In this document: positions 1 through 5,858 of the stretch, in pieces
Position numbering within the stretch: the stretch's first letter is position 1
How the letters are laid out: every line of letters begins with the position of its first letter
Assembly: GCA_004376305.1 (NCBI GenBank)
Contig: SOKD01000264.1
Location: forward strand, 1 to 5,956
From: Candidatus Cloacimonadota bacterium
GTDB lineage: Bacteria > Hydrothermota > E44-bin80
DNA length: 5,956 bases
Direction: 5' to 3'
The notes under the pieces: generated by a model
What the model saw: the letters and a program-made list of their open reading frames with translations, nothing else
The model's database searches: none
Told to the model about the DNA's origin: nothing
Program-made: the position numbers and the translations under genes

Positions 1-621
1 TGACTTCTTTTGGCTGTGTTTTGTTCCTGATAACATAATCTCTGCCGAAACCTCACGAACGGCATTGATAAGATCTCCTCCCGCGTATGTCACATTTCCA
101 GAAAAAGAGATATGGTAGCCATTTGCCGCCCCTTTTTTTGCTTCAATGGCGTTACCTGAGAAGCAATGCAGAAGAATTCTTTCAGCTTTTTCACCCTCGA
201 GGATCTTAAAAACCGCAGAATATGCATCGCGAATATGGAGTATTACAGGAACATCTTTTTCTTTTGCAAATACCAGTTGTTCCGTGAAAACACTTTTCTG
301 AATACCGGGAGGAGAAAGATTTCTTTTGTAATCCAGACCAATTTCACCGATCGCAACGACATGGGAATCAGAAAGAAAACCCTCGAGTATCTTCAATGTA
401 TGGTTATCATACGTTTTTGCATCATGGGGGTGTATACCCACAGCCGCGTACATGAACTGGTATTTTTGTGCCAGTTCAACAGCTTCCTCGCTGGAACGTA
501 AATCAAAACCAACATTAATAATTGATTGCACACCTGCCGTACGAGCATTGTCCAGTATCTGCTTCAGGTTCTTCCTGAATGCCTTCATCTGAAGGTGACA
601 ATGTGAATCAATAAATTTCAT
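1..621 (-). CDS. tatD: TatD-family metal-dependent hydrolase/DNase, 3' end cut by window edge
   Basis: The reading frame starts at ATG 621 and stays open to base 1, giving 207 codons; the family is usually about 255-260 residues, so the C-terminal fifth is missing. Family motifs appear in order: SHCHL with the HxH metal ligands H7 and H9, GIHPHD at 62-67, GEIGLDY at 92-98 with ligand E93, LHIRDA with H129, LHCFSG with H152, and FSGNVTYAGG near 173. These are the metal-site landmarks of the TatD amidohydrolase superfamily, which are TIM-barrel, divalent-metal hydrolases; characterised members are 3'-5' DNases or D-aminoacyl-tRNA deacylases, so the substrate here is not certain. The gene follows map by 8 bases and has a GAGG ribosome site 6 bases before the ATG. 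Oddity: residues 195-207 (IMLSGTKHSQKKS) lie where the conserved ETD-[SA]-P stretch should be, and the metal-binding Asp is absent in this frame. Family assignment is firm; the exact subfamily and 3' sequence are not. Confidence 0.93.
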   Translation of the reverse strand, partial: MKFIDSHCHLQMKAFRKNLKQILDNARTAGVQSIINVGFDLRSSEEAVELAQKYQFMYAAVGIHPHDAKTYDNHTLKILEGFLSDSHVVAIGEIGLDYKRNLSPPGIQKSVFTEQLVFAKEKDVPVILHIRDAYSAVFKILEGEKAERILLHCFSGNAIEAKKGAANGYHISFSGNVTYAGGDLINAVREVSAEIMLSGTKHSQKKS

Positions 622-627
622 TCAAAA

Positions 628-631
628 CCTC
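628..631 (-). promoter_or_regulatory. Ribosome binding site of tatD
   Basis: GAGG lies 6 bases before the tatD ATG and overlaps the TGA stop of map, so ribosomes ending map are placed directly at the tatD start. This supports choosing ATG 621. Confidence 0.55.
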
Positions 632-1379
632 AAGAAAACTGACTGAGTATCTCTGCTCCTTCTTCTCCGATTGCAATAGTGTGTTCAAAATGTGCCGATA
701 GTGACCTGTCCTTCGTAACTGCAGTCCACCCGTCTGAAAGAATATCAACCTCAAAACCACCAGCAGCAACCATCGGCTCAAGCGCAAAGGTCATTCCCTT
801 TTCAATTACGACTCCGGTACCGGGCTTTCCGTAATTAGGAATCAAAGGATCCTCATGAAGTTCCTTTCCAATTCCATGACCCGTAAACTCTCTGATTACA
901 GAAAACTCGTGCTTCTCAACAAAAGACTGAATGGCATATGAAACATCACCAATTCTATTCCCAGAAGTAGCTCGCTGTATACCCTCATAGAGAGCTTGCT
1001 CGGTAACTTCTATGAGCTTCATTCCAAGGTTGTCTACCTTCCCCACTGGCACGGTAATTGCAGCATCCCCATAAAAACCATCAAGGAGGATGCCGAAATC
1101 AATGCCAACAATATCTCCCTCTTTGAGTATTCTCAATTCCGGGATCCCATGAATAATAACCTCATTTATGGAAACGCAAAGCGCAGAAGGATACCCATTG
1201 TATCCTTTGAAAGCTGGAATACCTTCCCCTTTTTCTGAAAGGTACAAAGCCTTTTTTTCGAGTTTTTCGATATTCAGTCCTGGAATAACCATATTCTTCA
1301 AAGTACTTAGAATTTCCATCACGAGTTTATTGGCTCGTTTCATCTTCTCTATTTCCTGTTCCGATTTTATATAAATCAT
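630..1379 (-). CDS. map: Type I methionine aminopeptidase
   Basis: This 249-residue protein has the usual length of bacterial MetAP type Ia, with no N-terminal zinc-finger extension. It removes the initiator methionine from nascent proteins in the cytosol. The five metal ligands of the pita-bread fold are all visible: D94 in GIDFG, D105 in YGDAA, H168 in TGHGIG, E201 in ALEPM and E232 in FEHT. The substrate-contacting histidines H77 (IIHGIP) and H175 (ELHEDP) are also present. The frame stays open upstream to an ATG at 1493, but those 38 extra residues lie inside the DUF4159 gene and do not resemble MetAP; the family N-terminus begins at MIYIKSEQEIEKM, so ATG 1379 was chosen. It starts 17 bases after the DUF4159 stop, without a recognisable Shine-Dalgarno sequence; in-frame TTG codons lie just upstream. 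map often sits near secY/adk in bacteria, so this neighbourhood is a different one. The catalytic set is complete and activity is expected. Confidence 0.97.
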   Translation of the reverse strand: MIYIKSEQEIEKMKRANKLVMEILSTLKNMVIPGLNIEKLEKKALYLSEKGEGIPAFKGYNGYPSALCVSINEVIIHGIPELRILKEGDIVGIDFGILLDGFYGDAAITVPVGKVDNLGMKLIEVTEQALYEGIQRATSGNRIGDVSYAIQSFVEKHEFSVIREFTGHGIGKELHEDPLIPNYGKPGTGVVIEKGMTFALEPMVAAGGFEVDILSDGWTAVTKDRSLSAHFEHTIAIGEEGAEILSQFS

Positions 1380-1396
1380 TTTATCAATCAAGAAAA

Positions 1397-2044
1397 TCAA
1401 TGAGTAACTGCATACACAAAAATATTGACTCCCATCTGAAATGCTTCTTCTCGTTTCTCCGGCAGATCCCTGTGAACTTCCGGATCTGCCCATCCATCAC
1501 TGATATTCGTTTCATACGTATAAAAGAGCATCATTCTTCCTTCCATAAAAATACCAAACCCTTTCGGTGCTTTACCATCATGTTTGTGTATCTTTGGTAA
1601 CGAATTAAAGTCATAAAAGCTGTGGTAGATTTCATGCTCGTAGGGTACCTCAATAAGTTCCTTCTCCGGGAAAACCTTTTTTATTTCTCTTCTCAATGAT
1701 TCATCAATTCCATAATCATCATCAACGTATAGAAATCCTCCGTTCTTAAGATAAACCCTCAATTTTCTAACCTCTTCATCTGAGAACGATACATTTCCAT
1801 GGCCCGTCATGAAGAGGAAAGGATGACGGAACAATGCTTCATCTGACAGAGTAAGAACAAACTCCTGTGTCTGTACCTGCAATTCAGTTCGCTCGTTTAT
1901 TTCCTCAGCGAGATTTGGAATTATCGATGGATCATTATACCAATCACCACCTCCCCTGTATTTCAACCGAACAATTGAAAAAACACCGTTGAGTAATGAA
2001 AAAGAGAATATGATAAGCAAAGTAGACAACAAGGTCTTCAGCAT
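1397..2044 (-). CDS. DUF4159 domain protein with signal peptide
   Basis: This 215-residue protein begins with a lysine (K3), a hydrophobic stretch at about 4-18 and a plausible signal peptidase site after VFS (about 23), so export to the periplasm or surface is inferred. The rest matches the DUF4159 pattern as I know it: RLKYRGGGDWYNDP at 26-39, FLFMTGHG at 76-83, LKNGGFLYVDDDYG at 99-112, an HEIYHSFY segment at 137-144, GFGIFMEGRMMLFYT at 162-176, SDGWADPE at 182-189, and a C-terminal GVNIFVYAVTH. The fold is thought to resemble the class I glutamine amidotransferase-like group, but no cysteine nucleophile is visible and no reaction is established, so no function is claimed. The ATG overlaps the stop of the upstream coiled-coil gene by one base (TAATG), with a GGAAGGA site 7 bases upstream, indicating coupled translation. 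Domain call is confident; role unknown. Confidence 0.88.
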   Translation of the reverse strand: MLKTLLSTLLIIFSFSLLNGVFSIVRLKYRGGGDWYNDPSIIPNLAEEINERTELQVQTQEFVLTLSDEALFRHPFLFMTGHGNVSFSDEEVRKLRVYLKNGGFLYVDDDYGIDESLRREIKKVFPEKELIEVPYEHEIYHSFYDFNSLPKIHKHDGKAPKGFGIFMEGRMMLFYTYETNISDGWADPEVHRDLPEKREEAFQMGVNIFVYAVTH

Positions 2045-2046
2045 TA
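2044..2046 (-). promoter_or_regulatory. TAATG stop/start overlap (translational coupling)
   Basis: The TAA stop of the coiled-coil gene (2046-2044) shares its last A with the ATG of the DUF4159 gene (2044-2042). Such overlaps typically let the terminating ribosome restart on the next gene, tying the output of the two proteins together. Confidence 0.8.
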
Positions 2047-4869
2047 TTTGTCCTTCCCAATTCTTTTTTCGAGCAACTTTTCGATCTTCTTCATCTTTTC
2101 CACTTTCTCCTTAAGCTCATTAATTATTTTCTCCTGTTTTTCAATTTCAAGAGCCTTTGTCTCTTTTTCCGTGCTGAGAGTATCGAGCGTTATTTGTTTA
2201 TCAGCAATTACCTTATTTATCTTTTCAAGGTTTTCTTCTGCCTGCATCACTTCGCTCTCTTCTTTCTTCAGTTTCTCAAGCGTAGCTTTCCTGTCGGTAA
2301 TCCCATTGGTAAGTTTCTCCAACTCCTTCCTCGTTTTCACCACCTCTTCGTCTTCCAGGAGTTGTATTTTCTCAAGTTTCCTTTGCCTTTCCTCAATCTC
2401 TTTGCTCAATACATCAAGTTCTATCTTACCTTCTTTCTTTTTCTTCTCTACCATAAAATCAAGGTTCTGCTTTATCTTCATCAGACTTGCTGTTTTTGTG
2501 CCAATCCGCTTTTCTTCTTCTTCAAGACTCCGTATTCTATCGGTAATTAACTGTCTGTCCTGGGTAAGCCTCTTCATCTCATCCAGCATCTTTTCAAACT
2601 CTGCTTCTCTCTCTCCCTGCTTCTGAACGCTTTTTTCCACCTCTTTCAAACGTACCGATAATTCCTGTTCTTTTAGTTCATACGACTCCATTTCTTCCTT
2701 CCTGCTCTTCACCTGTTCTTCAAGCTCACGGAGCTGCTCTCTGTCGTCGTCAATCTCATCTCTAATTTTATCAACCTCTGCTTTCCCCGAGGATCGTTCT
2801 TCACTCATTGCAGTAATACCTGTTTCCAATTTTGTCTTAATTTTTTCCAGGGTTTTTGTCGTTTCCTCAAGTTTTTCCTTTTCCTGAGCCAGCGCCCTTA
2901 GCTCATCATTTTTCTCAGTAATTCCTTGCTCAACTGATTCTTTATCCCTTTTAATTGCTTCAATTTCAGCAACCATCTTATTGTATGCCGTTTCAATCTC
3001 CTCAAATTCACTTTTTCTCTTCTCAATATCTGCATTTACCAACCTGTAATCATCGATAACCGAACTCTTTTTCGTTTGAATTTCCGTTATTTCCTTTTCT
3101 TTATTTTCTTTCTCCTTTTGCATTCGAGAAAGTTCCTGCTCCAATAATTCTTTTCCGCTTCCTGTGTTCTTCCTTTCTTCATAAAGTTTCTGGAGTTCTC
3201 TTCCGGATTCTTCAACTTCGCTCACTATCTTTTCCTTATCCTTTTCCATTTCTGCAATTTCATTCTGTATACGCTCTTTTCCCTCGTTAAGACTCTCCAA
3301 CTCTTCCTGAACTGCTCTCCTTAGCGCTTTATCCTTTTCAATAAATTCTCCTGTTTTTTCTTCTTCTTTCTTCAGTTTTTCAATTTCATCCTTCGCTGTT
3401 TTTCTCATATTCTCAGACTCAGCAAGCATCTTTTCCTGTGATTCCTTTTCTTTTTGAATCCTACCCATCTCTTCATTCGTTTCCTCTATTTCCCGCTGCC
3501 GATCATCGAGACGATTCCCGATTTCAATAAGTTCCTGTTCCTTCTCTGATATTGATTGAATCAGGTTTGATTCCTGCTCTCCCATATGCTGGATCTTGTG
3601 AGCAAGATCGATCTCATCTCCCATCCCTTTCCCTAATCCCTCTTCAAGTTTATCAAGATCTTCTTTTTTCTCCTCTATTTCCTTTGCGTATCTGTCTCTT
3701 TCTTCTAAAAGTCCATTAATTTCATTGCGAAGCTTGTCAGTCTCTTCTTTTTCCATTTGACTGGAAGCAAGTAATGATTGAACCTTTTCCAGTTCGTCAC
3801 GAGTTTCTTTCAGCAGTTCCTGAGATTCAGCTTTTTCATCCCGTACCTTTTTTAGCTCCTTCTCAGCTTGTTCACTCTCCATCTCAATCTTTTTGATTTC
3901 GTCCCTTTTCTCCTTTTCTTCAATCGAAAGTTCTTTCAGCATCTTCTCTTCATCTTCGGAACGCCTCTTTGCGATAATTTTGATTTCTTGCTCAAATTCT
4001 TTCTTCTCACGTTCAAAGCCTTCCTTCGTTGCTTTGATTTTTTTGTCAAGATCTATTTTTTCTTTTTCAATTCCTTCCTTTTCCTTTATAAATTGCTCTA
4101 AAGTCTCTTTTTCCTTTTCAAATTCATCTACATCCTTCAATAGCTTTTCAGCTTCTACTTCCTTATCTTCAATTTCCTGTATAAGAGTTTTCTTTCTGTC
4201 TGCAAGTTCTTTTAGAGAGGTTGAAAGCTCCATCTCTTCACTCATTCGTCTCCCGGTTTCCTCGTCTGCTTTCTTGAGTTCAATTCTCTCCCTCTTCAAC
4301 AGAGTCGATATCTCATTTCTCTCCTTATCCAATTTTTTATTTGCTTCCTTCAAATCCTTGTTTACTTTTGCGTTTTTCTCCCTTTCCTCTTTCAACTGCG
4401 AAATTTGTTGATTCTCCGTCTTGATCTCCTCACGTTTCTTATGAATAAGCTGAACCATCAATTCATCTTCTTCCTTAGTCTCCTTCAGCATGTTTTGTGC
4501 TTTTTCAAGCTCTTTATTAAGCTGTTTTAACTGAACTTTTATTTCTTTTTCCTTCGCCTTAATCTTTTCATCGGGTTTTAAAACCTGTTTTTTTCTTTGA
4601 TCAACGTCCTTCTTGAGAGCCATCAACTCTTGTTTCTTTTTCCAGATTTCCACTCCTATTGACTCTTTATCTTCATTTGCATCATCAATACTTTGCTCAA
4701 AGTTCCTAAGTTCCTTTTTCTTCTCTTCAATTCTATGCGTTAAATCGAGCTCCTCACTCCAAATTGATGCAAGTGTATCCTCAACTTCCTTCTTTTCCTT
4801 CTTTCTCTCCTCAATCTCCTTTATGAGTGTATTACGGTCTTTTTCAAGCACCTTTTTGTTCTTCACCAT
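2044..4869 (-). CDS. Giant coiled-coil protein, function unknown
   Basis: This 941-residue protein is dominated by Glu, Lys, Asp, Arg and Gln with regularly spaced Leu/Ile/Met, the pattern of a long alpha-helical coiled coil. I see no cysteine, one proline (P99, in LKPDEK) and two tryptophans (W37, W76). There is no signal peptide, membrane segment or globular domain. It resembles SMC/myosin-like rods only in composition: there is no Walker A or B and no hinge domain, so it is not an SMC or Rad50 ATPase. Glycine-containing interruptions occur near 411-417 (EGLGKGMG), 568-572 (NTGSG) and 693-695 (SSG). A 34-residue motif recurs at 38-71, 210-243 and 417-450. A fully helical two-stranded rod of this length would be roughly 130-140 nm (0.1485 nm per residue). 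The open frame reaches a TTG at 4890, but the AGGAGG site lies downstream of that, so ATG 4869 is chosen; GTG 4866 is also possible. A cytoplasmic scaffold or filament is only a guess. Confidence 0.9.
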   Translation of the reverse strand: MVKNKKVLEKDRNTLIKEIEERKKEKKEVEDTLASIWSEELDLTHRIEEKKKELRNFEQSIDDANEDKESIGVEIWKKKQELMALKKDVDQRKKQVLKPDEKIKAKEKEIKVQLKQLNKELEKAQNMLKETKEEDELMVQLIHKKREEIKTENQQISQLKEEREKNAKVNKDLKEANKKLDKERNEISTLLKRERIELKKADEETGRRMSEEMELSTSLKELADRKKTLIQEIEDKEVEAEKLLKDVDEFEKEKETLEQFIKEKEGIEKEKIDLDKKIKATKEGFEREKKEFEQEIKIIAKRRSEDEEKMLKELSIEEKEKRDEIKKIEMESEQAEKELKKVRDEKAESQELLKETRDELEKVQSLLASSQMEKEETDKLRNEINGLLEERDRYAKEIEEKKEDLDKLEEGLGKGMGDEIDLAHKIQHMGEQESNLIQSISEKEQELIEIGNRLDDRQREIEETNEEMGRIQKEKESQEKMLAESENMRKTAKDEIEKLKKEEEKTGEFIEKDKALRRAVQEELESLNEGKERIQNEIAEMEKDKEKIVSEVEESGRELQKLYEERKNTGSGKELLEQELSRMQKEKENKEKEITEIQTKKSSVIDDYRLVNADIEKRKSEFEEIETAYNKMVAEIEAIKRDKESVEQGITEKNDELRALAQEKEKLEETTKTLEKIKTKLETGITAMSEERSSGKAEVDKIRDEIDDDREQLRELEEQVKSRKEEMESYELKEQELSVRLKEVEKSVQKQGEREAEFEKMLDEMKRLTQDRQLITDRIRSLEEEEKRIGTKTASLMKIKQNLDFMVEKKKKEGKIELDVLSKEIEERQRKLEKIQLLEDEEVVKTRKELEKLTNGITDRKATLEKLKKEESEVMQAEENLEKINKVIADKQITLDTLSTEKETKALEIEKQEKIINELKEKVEKMKKIEKLLEKRIGKDK
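2051..2057 (-). promoter_or_regulatory. Ribosome binding site of the DUF4159 gene
   Basis: GGAAGGA lies inside the last codons of the coiled-coil gene. The strongest part (GGAAGG) ends 7 bases before the DUF4159 ATG, so the gene can also recruit ribosomes itself, besides restarting at the TAATG overlap. Confidence 0.6.
3520..3621 (-). repeat. Coiled-coil internal repeat, copy 3
   Basis: Encodes residues 417-450 of the coiled-coil protein, beginning GDEIDLAHKI. It aligns without gaps to copies 1 and 2 and shares the E3, L6, I10, L20, Q22 and I24 positions. Its second half (LIQSISEKEQELIEI) is echoed at residues 646-660 (VEQGITEKNDELRAL), a likely partial fourth copy. Confidence 0.55.
4141..4242 (-). 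repeat. Coiled-coil internal repeat, copy 2
   Basis: Encodes residues 210-243, beginning SEEMELSTSL and continuing to TLIQEIEDKE. It is closest to copy 3 in the second half (LIQ-x-I-x-[DE]-K-E), and starts 172 residues after copy 1 and 207 before copy 3. Confidence 0.55.
4657..4758 (-). repeat. Coiled-coil internal repeat, copy 1
   Basis: Encodes residues 38-71, beginning SEELDLTHRI. It shares the [SG]-[ED]-E-[LMI]-[DE]-L opening and the following hydrophobic spacing with the other copies, and H8 with copy 3. It is more diverged in its second half, where D25-D26-A27 replaces the [ES]-[DE]-K of copies 2 and 3. Confidence 0.5.
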
Positions 4870-4934
4870 TTCCCTCCTGATAGAGTACAATAGTATTCAT
4901 TTTTCTGAATTGAATTACTTGTAAAATTGTTTAC
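4870..4934 (-). other. 65-base intergenic spacer between xerD and the coiled-coil gene
   Basis: This is the only sizeable gap in the cluster. It is AT-rich and ends in the AGGAGG site. It holds only a weak 5-bp inverted repeat (ATTCA-GAAAAA-TGAAT on the coding strand) with no trailing T-run, so no terminator is supported. TTTACA and TACTAT hexamers occur but are about 24 bases apart, too far for a standard sigma-70 promoter. An internal promoter is possible but not shown. Confidence 0.4.
4873..4878 (-). promoter_or_regulatory. Ribosome binding site that decides the coiled-coil start
   Basis: A perfect AGGAGG lies 3 bases before ATG 4869 and 6 bases before GTG 4866, and downstream of the TTG at 4890. 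It rules against the TTG as the start. The 3-base gap is tight for the ATG and ideal for the GTG, so the two adjacent codons cannot be separated from sequence alone. Confidence 0.75.
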
Positions 4935-5858
4935 TTACCTCATTGCAACAGTGCTTCTCTTTCCTCGTGGATGAAACTCTGTAATTACCTTTTTTAGATA
5001 TTCTTTTGTTATATGCGTATATATCTGTGTTGTCGAGATATCATTATGTCCAAGCAACGTCTGGACAACTCGGAGATCAGCCCCACCCTCCAACAGGTGA
5101 GTCGCGAAGCTATGTCTGAATGTATGTGGTGTAACTCGCTTTGAGATACCCGCCTTACTTGTGTATTCTCTGAACCGTTTCCAGAATCCCATTCTGCTTA
5201 TTCGTTTTCCTCTCTTGCTGAGAAAAAGAATTCCATCGCTTTGTCCCCTTTCCAATGTTCCACGCACCCTGGCAATGTATCGGGTTAAAAAATCAATCGC
5301 GCAGTTACCTATTGGTATCACCCTCTCCTTTTCACCTTTGCCATAACAGATTAAAAAACCCTCATTGAAATCAATGTTCTCAATTTTCAAAGAAAGAAGC
5401 TCTGATATTCTCAACCCGCATGCGTACAGAAGCTCAAGTGCTGCACGATCTCTCAGCCCGAGAGGACTATCAATGTCGGGTTGATAAAGTATCCTCTCCA
5501 CCTCTTCGACATCTAATACCGATGGCAGTCTTCTTACAATCTGTGGTGGCTCAATGACAACCATTGGATCTTCCTCCATTACCATTTCTTCGATGAGAAA
5601 CTTAAAGAAATTCCTGAGTGAACTTATTTTCCTTGAAAGCGTTGCTGGAGCAATCCCCGGTTTACTGATGTACTGGATGTACTGCGTTATGTCTGTATGT
5701 CTGATAGTCTTAAGCTCCTTTTTTTCAGAGTGAATGTATTGGGTGAACTGTTTTACGTCCCGCTCGTATGCATCAATGGTATTTGTTGCGAATCCTTTCT
5801 CAGCAGCAAGATATCGAACAAAAGATTTTTCGATTATTTCAATGTTATTAGAGTTCAA
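4935..5858 (-). CDS. xerD: XerD-type site-specific tyrosine recombinase
   Basis: This 307-residue protein (E. coli XerD is 298) resolves chromosome dimers by recombination at a dif-type site, normally with a partner recombinase and FtsK. The N-terminal SAM-like core-binding domain (about 6-100) includes RYLAAEKGFATNTIDAYERDV and LSRKISSLRNFFKFL. The catalytic domain follows, with the full active-site set: R150 (CGLRISEL), K174 (GKGEKERV), H245 and R248 (TPHTFRHSFATHLL), H271 (LLGHND) and nucleophile Y280 (TTQIYTH). The GADLRVVQ stretch and the C-terminal EFHPRGK look more like XerD than XerC, although a single-Xer lineage could blur the distinction. The frame extends to a TTG at 5882, but GAGGAG lies 6 bases before the TTG at 5858, so that start was chosen; it overlaps the upstream stop by 11 bases. 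Nothing around it (att sites, transposase, phage genes) suggests an integron or phage integrase. Confidence 0.93.
   Translation of the reverse strand: MNSNNIEIIEKSFVRYLAAEKGFATNTIDAYERDVKQFTQYIHSEKKELKTIRHTDITQYIQYISKPGIAPATLSRKISSLRNFFKFLIEEMVMEEDPMVVIEPPQIVRRLPSVLDVEEVERILYQPDIDSPLGLRDRAALELLYACGLRISELLSLKIENIDFNEGFLICYGKGEKERVIPIGNCAIDFLTRYIARVRGTLERGQSDGILFLSKRGKRISRMGFWKRFREYTSKAGISKRVTPHTFRHSFATHLLEGGADLRVVQTLLGHNDISTTQIYTHITKEYLKKVITEFHPRGKRSTVAMR

Noticed and set aside
166..501. 111-residue open frame on the plus strand
   Set aside because: It lies antisense to tatD, whose motifs are clear, and its own translation shows nothing recognisable.
1380..1493. 38-residue N-terminal extension of methionine aminopeptidase
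   Set aside because: It overlaps the 3' end of the DUF4159 gene in another frame and does not resemble a MetAP N-terminus; the family start is at MIYIKSEQEIEKM.
2048..2626. 192-residue Ser/Phe-rich open frame on the plus strand, and similar plus-strand frames at 3893-4411 and 4613-4924
   Set aside because: These are antisense readings of GAA/AAG-rich coiled-coil codons, which read as Ser/Phe/Leu. They have low-complexity composition and no family motif.
3140..3170. NTGSGKELL in the coiled coil as a possible Walker A motif
   Set aside because: The first glycine of GxxxxGK[ST] is missing, the residue after K is Glu rather than Ser/Thr, there is no Walker B, and the stretch lies within predicted rod.
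4844..4900. 18-codon leader-like open frame (MNTIVLYQEGNGEEQKGA) overlapping the coiled-coil ribosome site
   Set aside because: It has no Shine-Dalgarno sequence of its own and no attenuator-like hairpin or run of regulatory codons; chance is the simpler explanation.
4870..4934. Rho-independent terminator or sigma-70 promoter between xerD and the coiled-coil gene
   Set aside because: Only a 5-bp AT stem without a following T-run is present, and the best -35/-10 hexamers are about 24 bases apart.
4935..5858. Xer gene as a phage, integron or mobile-element integrase
   Set aside because: The protein looks like housekeeping XerD at the active site and C-terminus, is embedded in an overlapping operon, and no att repeats or other mobile genes are visible.
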